Shown in pieces: positions 1-9,011 of a DNA stretch of 64,000 bases. Origin of the DNA: an uncultured bacterium (GTDB lineage Bacteria > Verrucomicrobiota > Kiritimatiellia > CAIKKV01); assembly GCA_938038445.1 (NCBI GenBank), contig CALHRZ010000014.1:46586-110585 (forward strand), given 5' to 3'. The position numbers were made by a program, and so were the translations under genes. The notes below the pieces were generated by a model that saw nothing but the letters and a program-made list of their open reading frames with translations, was not told the DNA's origin and did not search any database. Every line of letters begins with the position of its first letter. Positions within the stretch are counted from its first letter, which is position 1.

Positions 1-328
1 CCGCCTGATTCTGCTCGATTGTGCCACATTGTGGATCAGCCGTCTTCTATGCGAGGCCGGCGGATCCCGGACGGAAAAGGAAATCGAGACCCGAATCGAG
101 ATCGAGACTAAGGCCTTTTTAAGAGCATGGAAACAAACGATGGCCGATCTGATCATCGTGAGCAATGAAGTGGGAATGGGTCTCGTTCCAGAACGCCCAC
201 TGGGACGGCTGTTCCGCGATATCCAGGGCCGCTTCAATCAGCGCCTCGCGGCCGAAGCCGACGAGGTGGTGCTGTTGGTCGCGGGCCTTCCCCTTTGGCT
301 GAAACGTCACCGAAAGGAATCCTCATGA
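1..328 (+). CDS. cobU: Adenosylcobinamide kinase / guanylyltransferase CobU, 5'-truncated by window edge
   Basis: The 3' part of a gene that starts before the window. The frame is open from base 2, where it reads RLILLDCATLWIS (the DC-LTLW block of CobU), to the TGA at 326-328. CobU phosphorylates salvaged adenosylcobinamide and then transfers GMP to it, the activation step before lower-ligand attachment. Also visible is the family's C-terminal block DLIIVSNEVGMGLVPE, followed by a segment rich in Leu/Val ending in LPLWLK. The P-loop lies outside the window. Its stop overlaps the ATG of the TonB-dependent receptor (ATGA at 325-328), so it belongs to the cobalamin operon that follows. Family assignment is confident; the full length is unknown. 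Confidence 0.88.
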   Translation, partial: RLILLDCATLWISRLLCEAGGSRTEKEIETRIEIETKAFLRAWKQTMADLIIVSNEVGMGLVPERPLGRLFRDIQGRFNQRLAAEADEVVLLVAGLPLWLKRHRKESS

Positions 329-2304
329 AACGGATCAATGAGTATCGCCAAACCCTGGCGATCGCGTTGCTGAGTGCCGGCGTGCTCCGAGCGCAGACGG
401 GCGAAGTGGTCGTCACGGCAACGCGAGGATGGGCGGACCCGAACCGCGTGCCGGGCAGTGTGACGGTGATTAGCGGGGACGAAATCAACCGCGGCGGTTT
501 CCGTGTGCTGCCGGATGTGCTTCAAGATACTCCGGGTCTCTGGATTCGATCGCAGGGAGGTCCCTTGGCCGAGGTGAGCCTTCGAGGATCGGGAGAAAAT
601 ACAATGGGCCGCGTGCTTGTTCTCCTGGATGGCCGCCGGCTCAACAATCCCGACATGGCTGCGCTGAACTGGCTCCAGATCCCCATGAACTCCGTCGAGC
701 GTATCGAGGTGTTTCGAGGACCTCAATCCGTTCTCTACGGCGATTTTGCCGAAAGCGGGGTAATTCACATCCGGACACGGCCGGGAACCGAAGAATCGCG
801 TGCGGACGCCTCCCTTGTCTTTGGCTCCGACCGAACCGCTATTGTACGGGGCGGTGCCTCAGGCCGGCTGCCGAAATTTCCCCTTTACGGATCGGCTCAG
901 GGTGAATGGCAGACAACCGACGGCTGGCGCGATCGTTCCGCGTACAAGGGCGGGGGAGCCGGCGGACGGTTCGGATGGGCCCCCACGCCTAACGCCGACC
1001 TTCAAATCAACGGTTCGTTTTACGCCAATGACTACGAACTCCCCGGCTGGTTGACCCGTTCCGAGATGGAACAAAACCCCCGCATGTCCCGGTTCCCCAG
1101 CGATGAAGCGCGATCCTGGAACGGTGCAATGGGTGGCGACTATCGCTTCGAGTGGGCGCAGGGGCCGCGGTTGGAGGTATCGACGGGATGGACCCGCCGC
1201 CGAACCGAATCGGACATGACGAGTTGGAGCGCATTCACCGACACTGATACCGATCTCTTTTCCATCCTGCCCCGCCTCTGGATCGCCTGGCCTTCCCATG
1301 GAACGGTCGCACACCGGACGTTGCTGGGCGCCGACGGCTACGTGGATCGGTTGAGGGTGAACCGCTACGCAGAAATTAGCCGGGGTGCTCAATGGATGAC
1401 CGCAGAGCTCCAGCGAACGACAGTGGGGAGCTATTTCCGGCACGAGGTGGAAACAGGACCATACTGGATTTGGCACGCCGGGCTCCGATTGGAACAATCG
1501 CAGCTCGATGCGGAAGGGAACGCCGGCGGTCGGTCGGTGCTGGACGATGCCGCAACGCACGCGGGATGGGCTTGGGAAGTCGGAACCACCTGGGCGTTCG
1601 AAAGGGGCAGCAAATTGTTTTGGCGTGCGAACCGCGTCTATCGCTATCCCATGCTCGACGAACAGGTCAGTTATTATGGGTACGGCACCGACGCCCTCTA
1701 TGGGGACTTAGAGGCGGAAAAGGGATGGGCCACGGAAGCCGGATTGGAATGGCAACTAATCCCAACGCTGCAAGCCGGTGTCACCGCCTTCATCCTCGCC
1801 ATGCAGGATGAGGTTGCATGGGACCCTGTGGCCTGGCGAAATGCAAACCTTGACCAAACACGCCGCGAAGGGTTGGAAGCCTGGGCCGAATGGCAGTGGA
1901 GCCGGTTCCTCATCGCACGCGGCGGCTATACGTTTACCGACGCGACCTTTACCGACGGGCCGAATGCCGGTCGAGAAGTGCCGCTCGTATCCCGGCATGT
2001 GGCGCAGCTCCGTTTCACGGCGCGATGGCCCCGCTGCCTGGAAACCCGATTCGCGATTCGACATGCTGCCTCCGCTTGGGTGGGAGGAGATTATGCGAAC
2101 ACACGCGAAAAAATGAACGCTTATACCGTGGGAGATGTGATGGTGCAATACCAACCGGAAGAACAGGCGTGGTCGCTTTTCGTGGCCGTGGAAAATGTCT
2201 GGGATGAACGGTATGCCACCCTGGCCTATCGGGGCTTCCCAGACGATGGGTATTATCCTTCCCCCGGACGTCAATGGCGGGCCGGTCTCAATTGGATGTT
2301 TTGA
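325..2304 (+). CDS. btuB: TonB-dependent outer-membrane receptor, BtuB-like (cobalamin)
   Basis: 659 residues starting at the ATG that overlaps the cobU stop; the in-frame codons before it lie inside cobU. A short signal peptide (about residues 1-23, ending VLRAQ) is followed by a TonB box-like EVVVTATR and a plug domain (about 30-160) with typical plug segments such as LPDVLQDTPGLWI, SLRGSGENTMGRVLVLLDG and VERIEVFRGPQSVLYG. The rest is a 22-strand type barrel rich in alternating aromatic residues, ending in NWMF with the C-terminal Phe expected of outer-membrane proteins. The substrate is inferred as vitamin B12 or a related corrinoid from cobU on one side and btuCD on the other; the barrel alone would not tell. 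Confidence 0.85.
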   Translation: MKRINEYRQTLAIALLSAGVLRAQTGEVVVTATRGWADPNRVPGSVTVISGDEINRGGFRVLPDVLQDTPGLWIRSQGGPLAEVSLRGSGENTMGRVLVLLDGRRLNNPDMAALNWLQIPMNSVERIEVFRGPQSVLYGDFAESGVIHIRTRPGTEESRADASLVFGSDRTAIVRGGASGRLPKFPLYGSAQGEWQTTDGWRDRSAYKGGGAGGRFGWAPTPNADLQINGSFYANDYELPGWLTRSEMEQNPRMSRFPSDEARSWNGAMGGDYRFEWAQGPRLEVSTGWTRRRTESDMTSWSAFTDTDTDLFSILPRLWIAWPSHGTVAHRTLLGADGYVDRLRVNRYAEISRGAQWMTAELQRTTVGSYFRHEVETGPYWIWHAGLRLEQSQLDAEGNAGGRSVLDDAATHAGWAWEVGTTWAFERGSKLFWRANRVYRYPMLDEQVSYYGYGTDALYGDLEAEKGWATEAGLEWQLIPTLQAGVTAFILAMQDEVAWDPVAWRNANLDQTRREGLEAWAEWQWSRFLIARGGYTFTDATFTDGPNAGREVPLVSRHVAQLRFTARWPRCLETRFAIRHAASAWVGGDYANTREKMNAYTVGDVMVQYQPEEQAWSLFVAVENVWDERYATLAYRGFPDDGYYPSPGRQWRAGLNWMF

Positions 2305-2315
2305 AAGGTCATGCG

Positions 2316-2939
2316 ATGATGGAGATTATGGTACGGGGCGGTCCAATAATGTGGCCGCTGCTCTTCTGTTCGATCGCGGCGCTTACCGTCATTCTGGAGC
2401 GGGCGGTGTTCTGGATTCGAGAGTCCCGCTATCAGGATTGGGGGCGGTTGGATCGGCTGCTGGATCTCGCGCAGAAGGGGGATTTCGATCGAGCGCTCAA
2501 GGAAGCGGCCGAAGCGGGCTGCGCGCCGACGCGCACGATTCGGGCGGGACTGATCCACCGGGAACACGGTTTACGGGAGGCGATGGAAGTGGCGGCCGGG
2601 GATGAAATCGCGCGCATGAAAAAGGGAATGGCGATTCTCGATACCATCATCACGATGGCGCCTCTCCTGGGCATCCTCGGAACCGTCACCGGCATTATCA
2701 AGTCGTTCGATCTGCTTGGAACCATGCAGATCGAAGATCCGCGCGGCGTGGCAACCGGCATCGCAGAAGCCTTGTTGACCACGGCCGCCGGCCTCGTCGT
2801 AGCACTCGGCACCCTCCTGCCGTTCAACTATTTCGTCAGCCGAATTCAGCAGGAAACCCGTCGCCTCGAGCAAGTCGCCACCCAGTTCGAAGTGGCCTAC
2901 CGAAAAGGATGCGCCCGTGAAAGTGACCAGCGGGTATGA
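2316..2939 (+). CDS. exbB: ExbB/TolQ-family proton channel subunit
   Basis: 207 residues. The ATG at 2316 is preceded by GAAAGG (2303-2308) at good spacing, 11 bases after the receptor gene. Family features are a first membrane helix near the N-terminus (PIMWPLLFCSIAALTVILE), a cytoplasmic loop, and the MotA/TolQ/ExbB block with two more helices (LLGILGTVTGIIKSFDLLG and an Ala/Leu-rich helix with TTAAGLVVALGTLLPFNYF). ExbB with ExbD couples proton flow to TonB. It overlaps the exbD start by 23 bases, so the two are translated together. Its job here is probably dedicated energising of the cobalamin receptor. Confidence 0.88.
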   Translation: MMEIMVRGGPIMWPLLFCSIAALTVILERAVFWIRESRYQDWGRLDRLLDLAQKGDFDRALKEAAEAGCAPTRTIRAGLIHREHGLREAMEVAAGDEIARMKKGMAILDTIITMAPLLGILGTVTGIIKSFDLLGTMQIEDPRGVATGIAEALLTTAAGLVVALGTLLPFNYFVSRIQQETRRLEQVATQFEVAYRKGCARESDQRV

Positions 2940-3318
2940 AGAGCGAAGAGCGCGGATCGAATTGGTCCCCCTGATTGATTGCATGTTCCTGCTTCTTGTG
3001 TTCTTTGTCTATGCCTCGATGCGGATGACGGTCCTTCGGGGATTGCCGGTCCGGCTGCCTGCCGGAAGTGGTCCTGCCCAACCCCATGCCGTTGTGGTGA
3101 CCCTTCGTGCCGATAATACCTTCTGGCTCGATGACCGACCCTTACCGCTTGACGAAGCGGCGGTCGAGACCGCCCGTCGGGCGCAGAGGGAACAAAAGCC
3201 GGTCCTGATTTCCGGAGATCAAGCCGCGGAACTTGGGCCGGCGCTCGAACTACTCTCCCGCCTTCGAGAGGCGGGTATCGAATCGGTTTCCTTCCGCGTG
3301 CGCCGAGACATGCCATGA
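2917..3318 (+). CDS. exbD: ExbD/TolR-family biopolymer transport protein
   Basis: 133 residues starting at GTG (2917) inside the end of exbB. One N-terminal membrane helix (LVPLIDCMFLLLVFFVYASM) carries the conserved Asp of the family, which is part of the proton path, followed by a periplasmic domain (about 45-133). Length is typical for ExbD. The stop overlaps the tonB ATG (ATGA 3315-3318). Partner of the ExbB just upstream in the inner-membrane motor that drives TonB. Confidence 0.87.
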   Translation: MKVTSGYEERRARIELVPLIDCMFLLLVFFVYASMRMTVLRGLPVRLPAGSGPAQPHAVVVTLRADNTFWLDDRPLPLDEAAVETARRAQREQKPVLISGDQAAELGPALELLSRLREAGIESVSFRVRRDMP

Positions 3319-4106
3319 GACGGGAAGGTCCTTCATGGGTTACCGCATGGGCGGTGTCCATGCTCTGCCACCTCGCCGCACTTGCGGCGGTTGGACAATG
3401 GATAAGCCGTCCGACGCCGCGTCGCGCCGTCTCCCTCAGTTCTGAACTGTCGTTGGCCGCTATCGAATTCGAGGCTAAACCCCGGCCCAACGTCCTTCCC
3501 TCACCGGACGAAACGCCCCCGGCGCTCGAGACGCCGCATGAACCGTCCCCGCCACCCCCGCAAGAAAAAATAGAAACTCTTCCAGAACCCTTCACGCCGG
3601 TGGAACCTGCTCCAATCGCTCCCCATCCAGAACCGCTCCTGACGGAGCCCAATTCTCCCGAGTCTTTGCCCCCTCTCTTGGCCGTCGGGTCACCGCTCAC
3701 GCCCAGGGAGGAGCCCGCTGAGTGTATGAGAACGGGTGCCGTTCAAGAAGCAAATCATACGCCCGAAGCGATCTCTTCACAGCATTTTGCCCCCCCTCAA
3801 GGCGAAACGCCGACAGTCCGATCCACCCTGCCGGACCCCACGACTCTTCTGACCTCCATTCAACCCCGTTATCCACTCGGATCCCGTCTACGGGGGGAGG
3901 AGGGTCTGGTCGTGATGCGGGCGCGTGTGCTCCCTTCAGGAACAGTTCGCTCCGTTGAAGTCGTTTCCTCCTCGACTTTTCCTGCGTTGGATGATGCGGC
4001 AAAACGAGCCGTTCGGAACGCTCGGTTTCGTCCGTTTGAGCCGCCAGAGCCGGAAAAAGAGGCGGAAGTGGAACTTCGAATCCGATTCGTGCTTAAGGAA
4101 TATTGA
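3315..4106 (+). CDS. tonB: TonB energy-transducing protein
   Basis: 263 residues. An N-terminal membrane anchor (about 8-30) is followed by a long Pro/Glu-rich periplasmic linker (about 50-150, with repeated PEP/PSP motifs) and a C-terminal TonB fold (about 180-263): IQPRYPLGSRLRGEEG with the YP motif, then ARVLPSGTVRSVEVVSSS and the AKRAVRNARFRPFEP segment. This is the classic TonB layout. Translation is coupled to exbD by ATGA. With exbB-exbD it forms a complete TonB system inside one operon with its receptor. Confidence 0.88.
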   Translation: MRREGPSWVTAWAVSMLCHLAALAAVGQWISRPTPRRAVSLSSELSLAAIEFEAKPRPNVLPSPDETPPALETPHEPSPPPPQEKIETLPEPFTPVEPAPIAPHPEPLLTEPNSPESLPPLLAVGSPLTPREEPAECMRTGAVQEANHTPEAISSQHFAPPQGETPTVRSTLPDPTTLLTSIQPRYPLGSRLRGEEGLVVMRARVLPSGTVRSVEVVSSSTFPALDDAAKRAVRNARFRPFEPPEPEKEAEVELRIRFVLKEY

Positions 4107-4115
4107 GGGCATGAT

Positions 4116-5090
4116 ATGAAAGGCCGACTGTTCTGGATCCTATTGGCTGTTGGGACGATTACCGTTCCTCTGCTTTCGTTGATGACCGGCGCGGCAGGAT
4201 TCGGATGGCCGACGGGAACAGAGGGTGGAGGAGGTCGCGCCCTGTTGATGTTGCGCCTGGATCGTCTGTGGGCCGCGTTGGCAATGGGGGCTGGCTTGGC
4301 GGGTGCCGGTGTCGCATTCCAGGCGATGTTGCGCAATCCCTTGGCAGAACCCTATGTATTGGGAGTCAGCGGCGGCGCTTCCCTGGGCGCGGCAGGCGCC
4401 ATGGCGCTCGGTTTGCTGGCCTCTGTATGGACCATTCCGCTGGCCGCATTCGCCGGCGGCGCACTGACGTTGGCGCTGGTCCTTCGCCTCGCCCGTGCAG
4501 GCGATGGGGCTCCGACCCTCTATAGCCTTATTCTGAGCGGGGTGATTGTGAGTTCCATCTGTTCCGGCATGCTGATGTTCCTGGTGACGCTTGCACCTTC
4601 GGAACGGGTCCATTCGATTCTTTGGTGGATGTTCGGCAATCTTCAATTGCCCCACCGCCCTTTACTGGAAACCGGAACCGTTTTTCTGGCCCTCGGTTTG
4701 CTGGCGCTGTTTCTTCTGGCACCCGAACTCGATGCCCTGACGCTCGGACGTGAAACGGCCCATTACGTCGGGGTTCGAACCGAGCGCATCATTCCGATGA
4801 TTCTTCTCCTCGCCACCCTGATCGCAGCGATCAGCGTGGCCATCGGCGGGTTGATCGGATTCGTGGGATTGGTCATTCCACATGCCGTTCGACGCTTGGG
4901 GGGGCCAGGCCATCGCCGTTTGCTTCCGGCTTCCGCACTGGCGGGCGGTCTCTTTCTGGCGCTTTCGGATCTGATCGCGCGGCTGATTCTCGCGCCGCGC
5001 GAGATTCCGGTCGGCGTGATTACGGCGCTGGTCGGGGGTCCCTTTTTCCTCGCCATTTTGAAACGGCGGCAGACGGAGGATTCGGAATGA
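4116..5090 (+). CDS. btuC: FecCD/BtuC-family ABC permease (cobalamin uptake)
   Basis: 324 residues, very hydrophobic with about nine to ten membrane helices. Family motifs include LRLDRLWAALAMGAGLAGAG, the block RNPLAEPYVLGVSGGASLGA, and near the C-terminus IGFVGLVIPHAVRRLGGPGH, which contains the cytoplasmic EAA-like loop contacting the ATPase. FecCD permeases import siderophores or cobalamin; the cobU neighbour favours cobalamin. Starts 9 bases after tonB and shares ATGA with btuD. No periplasmic binding protein (BtuF) is present in the window; it may lie upstream of cobU or elsewhere. Confidence 0.85.
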   Translation: MKGRLFWILLAVGTITVPLLSLMTGAAGFGWPTGTEGGGGRALLMLRLDRLWAALAMGAGLAGAGVAFQAMLRNPLAEPYVLGVSGGASLGAAGAMALGLLASVWTIPLAAFAGGALTLALVLRLARAGDGAPTLYSLILSGVIVSSICSGMLMFLVTLAPSERVHSILWWMFGNLQLPHRPLLETGTVFLALGLLALFLLAPELDALTLGRETAHYVGVRTERIIPMILLLATLIAAISVAIGGLIGFVGLVIPHAVRRLGGPGHRRLLPASALAGGLFLALSDLIARLILAPREIPVGVITALVGGPFFLAILKRRQTEDSE

Positions 5091-5872
5091 GCGCCCCGCT
5101 GGCCATCGAATGCCGTAACGTTGAGGCGGGATATGGAAATCGGACTGTCCTCCGCGGGGTCGATTGGCGCGTAGAAGAGGGGAGCATCTGTGGGCTTTTG
5201 GGACCCAATGGCGCCGGAAAAAGCACGCTCTTTCGCGTGGTCACGGGATTGTGCCCTTTCCGTAAAGGGGAAGTGCGGCTTTTCGGATGGCCGATCAGAG
5301 GGCTTCCGGCAAAAGACCGGTCCCGGCTGGTGGGCGTGGTGCCGCAAGACATGGCGGTTACCGTCCCCTTTTCGGTCCGTCATTTCGTCCTCCTCGGTCG
5401 GACAGCCTCCCTCGGCCGCTGGCGCGGACCTGGGCGCCGCGATTGGCAGGCGGTCGAGGAAGCACTCGCATGGACCGATGGACAGGATTTGGCGGATCGC
5501 CCTGTAACCGAGTTGAGCGGAGGGGAGCGTCAGCGGGTCGCGGTCGCCATGGTGCTGGCACAGAACCCCCGGCTGATTTTGCTCGATGAACCGACGTCGC
5601 ATCTGGATATTCAACATCAAGTGGAATTGTTGCAAATCATCCGCCGGATCAATCGGGAGCGGCGCACCACCATTGTGCTGATCAGCCACGACCTGAACCT
5701 GATCGCCAATTTCTGCCCGCGGGTGGTGCTGATGGATCACGGGCGGATCGTGGCTGATGGCCCGCCCACGGATGTGCTGAACGAGGAACGGCTGCATACC
5801 GTTTACCACTGCGCCATCCGTATCCGCCAGGATCCGGAAGGCGGCTCCCTGACCCTTTTTCCCATCCTTTGA
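5087..5872 (+). CDS. btuD: ABC transporter ATPase, BtuD-like
   Basis: 261 residues, single nucleotide-binding domain. Walker A GPNGAGKST (about 38-46), signature LSGGERQRVAVAMVLAQ, Walker B LILLDEPTSHLD, and the switch His in VLISHDLNLI. Gene order and ATGA overlap with btuC show it is the ATPase of that importer, working on the cytoplasmic face. Last gene of the cobalamin operon; about 130 bases without a gene follow before umuD. Confidence 0.87.
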   Translation: MSAPLAIECRNVEAGYGNRTVLRGVDWRVEEGSICGLLGPNGAGKSTLFRVVTGLCPFRKGEVRLFGWPIRGLPAKDRSRLVGVVPQDMAVTVPFSVRHFVLLGRTASLGRWRGPGRRDWQAVEEALAWTDGQDLADRPVTELSGGERQRVAVAMVLAQNPRLILLDEPTSHLDIQHQVELLQIIRRINRERRTTIVLISHDLNLIANFCPRVVLMDHGRIVADGPPTDVLNEERLHTVYHCAIRIRQDPEGGSLTLFPIL

Positions 5873-5961
5873 TTTCCCCCCATCCCCAGGCAAACGTCCC
5901 GCGCATGGAAACGCGTCCCTCGTTCCGTATCCCTCCCTCGAATCCGCCCATGCATTTAAAA

Positions 5962-5991
5962 TTGGTTTCGATCGGTGATGTGTGATAAGGT
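5962..5991 (+). promoter_or_regulatory. Possible umuDC promoter
   Basis: TTGGTT (5962-5967), 18 bp, TAAGGT (5986-5991), 13 nt before the umuD ATG at 6005. No clear palindromic LexA operator was found by eye in 5873-6004. Weak match; low confidence. Confidence 0.28.
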
Positions 5992-6004
5992 AACAGGCAT
6001 TGCG

Positions 6005-6454
6005 ATGTCCTTTTCAACATCCAATCCGCGTTTGACCGTGCTTGGAAAATATACGGCCGGCCGGAAAGTTCCCCTGCCGCTCGTAGCGGCCCGTATTTCA
6101 GCGGGGTTTCCCTCCGGCATGGATGACTTCATCGAGCGAAAACTCGATTTAAACGAACTGCTCATCCGTCACGAGGCCGCCACTTACTTCATCCGGGTCC
6201 AGGGCGACTCCATGACGGGTGCAGGGATCCATGACGGCGATATTCTCATCGTGGACCGGGCCGAGGAACCTCGGCCGGGGCGCATTGTGATCGCTGTGAT
6301 CAATGGGGAACTCACGGTCAAACGCATTGCTCGCCGCAGCAAACGTCTCTTTCTCCAGGCGGCAAACGATCACTACCCGGAGATCGAAGTGACGCCTGAA
6401 ACACCCTTCGAAATCTGGGGGGTTGTTCGTTACGTGATTCATTCTCTTGAATGA
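6005..6454 (+). CDS. umuD: UmuD-like S24 self-cleaving protein
   Basis: 149 residues from ATG 6005; an upstream in-frame ATG at 5978 overlaps the likely promoter. The protein aligns by eye with UmuD: a short N-terminal arm, the cleavage site Ala33-Gly34 in ISAGFPSG, the catalytic Ser69 in GDSM and Lys106 in TVKR. The RecA filament is expected to trigger self-cleavage, and the product activates the UmuC polymerase after DNA damage. It has no DNA-binding domain, so it is not LexA. The gene lies 7 bases before umuC, forming a umuDC operon. Confidence 0.9.
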   Translation: MSFSTSNPRLTVLGKYTAGRKVPLPLVAARISAGFPSGMDDFIERKLDLNELLIRHEAATYFIRVQGDSMTGAGIHDGDILIVDRAEEPRPGRIVIAVINGELTVKRIARRSKRLFLQAANDHYPEIEVTPETPFEIWGVVRYVIHSLE

Positions 6455-6461
6455 GGCTTCC

Positions 6462-7739
6462 ATGAAGGCGCTGGTGGATGCCGACTCCTTCTATGTTTCC
6501 TGCGAACGGGTGTTCCGCCCTTTGTTGAACGGCCGTCCCGTCGTGGTCCTTTCCAACAACGACGGTTGTCTCATCTCCTGCTCGCGCGAGGCCAAAGCGC
6601 TGGGACTCCGCGTCGGCCAACCTTATTTCGAAGCCGCCGGACTCCTGACCCTTCATGGCGGTGAAGCCCTTTCCGCTAATTTCAGCCTCTATACCGACAT
6701 GTCCGCCCGGCTCATGCGGACGCTCGAGCGGTTCGCGCCCCGCGTGCAGGTCTATTCCATTGATGAAGCGTTTTTGGATGGGGGGAGCCGTCTGCCGACG
6801 GGAGGAGAGTGGGCAGACTGGGCAAGCGCCATTCGTACGACGGTTCGCCGCGATACGGGTCTTCCAGTATCCATCGGCGTCGCCCCTTCTCACGTGCTCG
6901 CCAAACTGGCGTGCGAAAAGCAAGCCAAGCATTCGGCAGAAGGCATCGGCATCTTGATAGATCCAACGGTCATCTTCCGGGCGCTGGAAGAAACGCCGGT
7001 CGAAGCCGTATGGGGCATCGCCGAGCGTTTGGGGCAGCGTTTGAAGCGCGCCGGCCTTTGGACGGCCGCCCAGTTTGCCCGCGCACCAGACCCCCTCATC
7101 CGCCGGTTAACTTCCCTCACGGAACTTCGTCTGGCTTGGGAACTGCGAGGAGTGCCGACTCTCGATCCGGGCGATATTCGGGCACCCCGAAAGACGATTT
7201 TCTGTTCCCGTACGTTTGCCGTTCCGACTCGGCGTTGGGAAGAATTACGCGAGGCCGTGGCCACCTACACTGCCCGGGCGGCCGAGCGGCTTCGGGCGCA
7301 ACGGTCGGAAGCAGGTGCCGTCCGTGTAGCGATTCGCACCGGCCTGTTCCATCCCGATGAACCGTTTCATGGCGATGCCGCCTTCGTCCGCCTCCCCGCG
7401 CCTTCTGCCCACACGCCGACGCTCACAGCCGCATCCATTCATGCCCTGCAGACCATTTACCGCCCCGGTTTTGCCTATGCCCGCGCGGAAGTGTTGCTTG
7501 CTGAATTGAGTGATGCACGAACGCATCCGACAAACCTGTTTGACCCCGAGGACGAAGCGAAACGCGTGCGCAGCATCCGCCTGATGAATGCCATGGATCG
7601 AATCAACGCCGAGTATGGACGCGATACCGTTTGGACGGCCATCTGTGGACGCGGGGTCCTCCGGCGGCTTCGGCAGGCGAACCGCTCCCCCCGCTACACC
7701 ACCTGTTGGGAGGAACTTCCGATTGCGCGGGCATCCTGA
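6462..7739 (+). CDS. umuC: DNA polymerase V catalytic subunit UmuC (Y family)
   Basis: 425 residues from ATG 6462 ([15 protein letters not shown]). Y-family motifs: the first metal-binding Asp in [26 protein letters not shown], and the catalytic YSIDEAF motif. A helix-hairpin-helix thumb region ([19 protein letters not shown]) and little-finger domain follow, and the C-terminus has [11 protein letters not shown] and SPRYTT as in UmuC. It performs error-prone translesion synthesis with UmuD'. Its last 46 bases overlap the 3' end of the convergent anti-sigma gene. Confidence 0.92.
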   Translation: MKALVDADSFYVSCERVFRPLLNGRPVVVLSNNDGCLISCSREAKALGLRVGQPYFEAAGLLTLHGGEALSANFSLYTDMSARLMRTLERFAPRVQVYSIDEAFLDGGSRLPTGGEWADWASAIRTTVRRDTGLPVSIGVAPSHVLAKLACEKQAKHSAEGIGILIDPTVIFRALEETPVEAVWGIAERLGQRLKRAGLWTAAQFARAPDPLIRRLTSLTELRLAWELRGVPTLDPGDIRAPRKTIFCSRTFAVPTRRWEELREAVATYTARAAERLRAQRSEAGAVRVAIRTGLFHPDEPFHGDAAFVRLPAPSAHTPTLTAASIHALQTIYRPGFAYARAEVLLAELSDARTHPTNLFDPEDEAKRVRSIRLMNAMDRINAEYGRDTVWTAICGRGVLRRLRQANRSPRYTTCWEELPIARAS

Positions 7740-8323
7740 GGAAACACGAACGGTTCCTCCACCCAAAAGATCTCTTCGACGCCCCACTCGACATCGGGTC
7801 CCAGCCCTTCGAAAATGAGCAGCTGCTGGGCCATTTCTGAAGGAGACCAGCCGTTTTCGATCAGGGGCATCGGGTGCGCGTGCTCGCCGGCATTACCGGC
7901 GCCATAGCCCATCCAGTATTGCCACTCCCGCAACAGGGACTCCCGAGAGGGAAGGGACGCCAAAAGCAGGGACGAAGAATCGTCATCCGGTGGTAGCGAG
8001 GGACGGAACAAAACGGCGCGCAATCCCAGAAGAGCAACGAGGAAAACAGCCGCGGCGGCGGTTCCCATCAGCGGGCGACCCCAAAAAACCGATAGAGGAA
8101 AAGGCATCGGACGGCTCCTCGGTTCGATCCGACGGATCCGCAGCGGCGCATCCTCTTCAAGCGCCGTAGGCGCCACTGCAGACAGATGCGCCAGATCGGC
8201 CTCAAACCGACGGCACTCGGCACAAGAGGCCAAATGCTCCGCCAAAGGACCCATCAATCCTTCCTCGTATTCGCCCGACTGCTTCATCAGCAGCCGATTC
8301 CTCATTTCATGACACGTGCTCAT
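7694..8323 (-). CDS. Zinc-binding anti-sigma factor, membrane-anchored
   Basis: 209 residues starting at ATG 8323, inside the end of the sigma gene (17-base overlap). The N-terminus ([16 protein letters not shown]... [15 protein letters not shown]) has the HxxxCxxC pattern of the zinc anti-sigma (ZAS) domain that clamps ECF sigma factors. A single membrane helix lies near residue 95-115 ([18 protein letters not shown]), followed by a periplasmic or variable C-terminal region with no motif recognised. Inferred to hold the partner sigma factor at the membrane until a signal arrives; the signal is unknown. It overlaps umuC tail to tail. Confidence 0.75.
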   Translation of the reverse strand: MSTCHEMRNRLLMKQSGEYEEGLMGPLAEHLASCAECRRFEADLAHLSAVAPTALEEDAPLRIRRIEPRSRPMPFPLSVFWGRPLMGTAAAAVFLVALLGLRAVLFRPSLPPDDDSSSLLLASLPSRESLLREWQYWMGYGAGNAGEHAHPMPLIENGWSPSEMAQQLLIFEGLGPDVEWGVEEIFWVEEPFVFPQDARAIGSSSQQVV

Positions 8324-8891
8324 GGGAATCTCCTCCCTCCGACGGCCGAAATTCGGCCAGTGCGACCCGCAGCTTCTGGAGCGCATACTGCATCCGGGCC
8401 AACGCCGTATTGATCGAAACGCCTTGGATTGACGCGATTTCCCGAAAGGGGAGGTTGCCTTCCATCCGCAGAAGAAATACCTCGCGCTGTTCGACCGGCA
8501 GTTCCGCCACCGCCGCCCGTATCCGCTCCTCCAATTCTCGATTCGCCATTGCGTGATCCGGCGCCGCTGTCGGCGATCGGTAAGGCGGATCTCGTACGCC
8601 GTCTTCCAGCGGAACCCATCGGCTCTCCCGCCGTGACCGATCCACGGCCAAATTTCGCGCAATCCGAAACAACCAGCCGAGCAGGTTCCGATCGTCAAAC
8701 CGATCAATGGCCTTGATCGCCCTTCGCCACGTCTCCTGGAAAAGATCATCCGCCCCCGAAGGCCCCACCATGCGGAGGAGAAAGGTATACAACGGCCGTT
8801 GATATCGCGCGATCAGCGCCTCCAACGCCACGTTGTCCCCCTTTCGGCCCGCCCGAAGAAGGGAACGGTCAGACATGTCCCCGTATTCCAT
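8307..8891 (-). CDS. ECF-type RNA polymerase sigma factor
   Basis: 194 residues. The start at 8891 has GGGAAGG five bases upstream; 8876 is an alternative. Region 2 is clear (ALIARYQRPLYTFLLRMV, then DDLFQETWRRA and LGWLFRIARNLAVDRSRR), followed by an acidic linker and region 4 (AAVAELPVEQREVFLLR, FREIASIQGVSINTALARM). It directs RNA polymerase to a specific regulon; the coupled ZAS anti-sigma gene downstream restrains it. The promoter is divergent from that of thrC. Regulon cannot be told from the window. Confidence 0.88.
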   Translation of the reverse strand: MEYGDMSDRSLLRAGRKGDNVALEALIARYQRPLYTFLLRMVGPSGADDLFQETWRRAIKAIDRFDDRNLLGWLFRIARNLAVDRSRRESRWVPLEDGVRDPPYRSPTAAPDHAMANRELEERIRAAVAELPVEQREVFLLRMEGNLPFREIASIQGVSINTALARMQYALQKLRVALAEFRPSEGGDSHEHVS

Positions 8892-8930
8892 CAGGGCCTT
8901 CCCATCAAAAAAAACGATCCATGCCTTCCA

Positions 8931-8959
8931 ATTATTGCAGCCGGATCCGTCGAATTCAA
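8931..8959 (-). promoter_or_regulatory. Promoter of the ECF sigma operon
   Basis: On the minus strand TTGAAT (8954-8959), 17 bp, AATAAT (8931-8936), about 40 bases before the sigma ATG. Its -35 abuts the -35 of the thrC promoter (8960-8965), so the two divergent promoters compete for space. Confidence 0.45.
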
Positions 8960-8988
8960 TTGCTCCTTCTTTTACCAACTGCTAGCAT
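8960..8988 (+). promoter_or_regulatory. thrC promoter
   Basis: TTGCTC (8960-8965), 17 bp, TAGCAT (8983-8988), 23 bases before the thrC ATG. A T-rich stretch follows. Back to back with the sigma operon promoter. Confidence 0.5.
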
Positions 8989-9011
8989 TCTTTTTTTTAG
9001 TTCGCTTAACG

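Noticed and set aside
4763..5893. Minus-strand frame opposite btuC/btuD
   Set aside because: Low-complexity product without motifs, lying over two clear ABC transporter genes.
5873..6004. LexA/SOS operator before umuD
   Set aside because: No CTG-N10-CAG, TGTTC-N4-GAACA or similar palindrome was found by eye, so SOS control is assumed from the family only.
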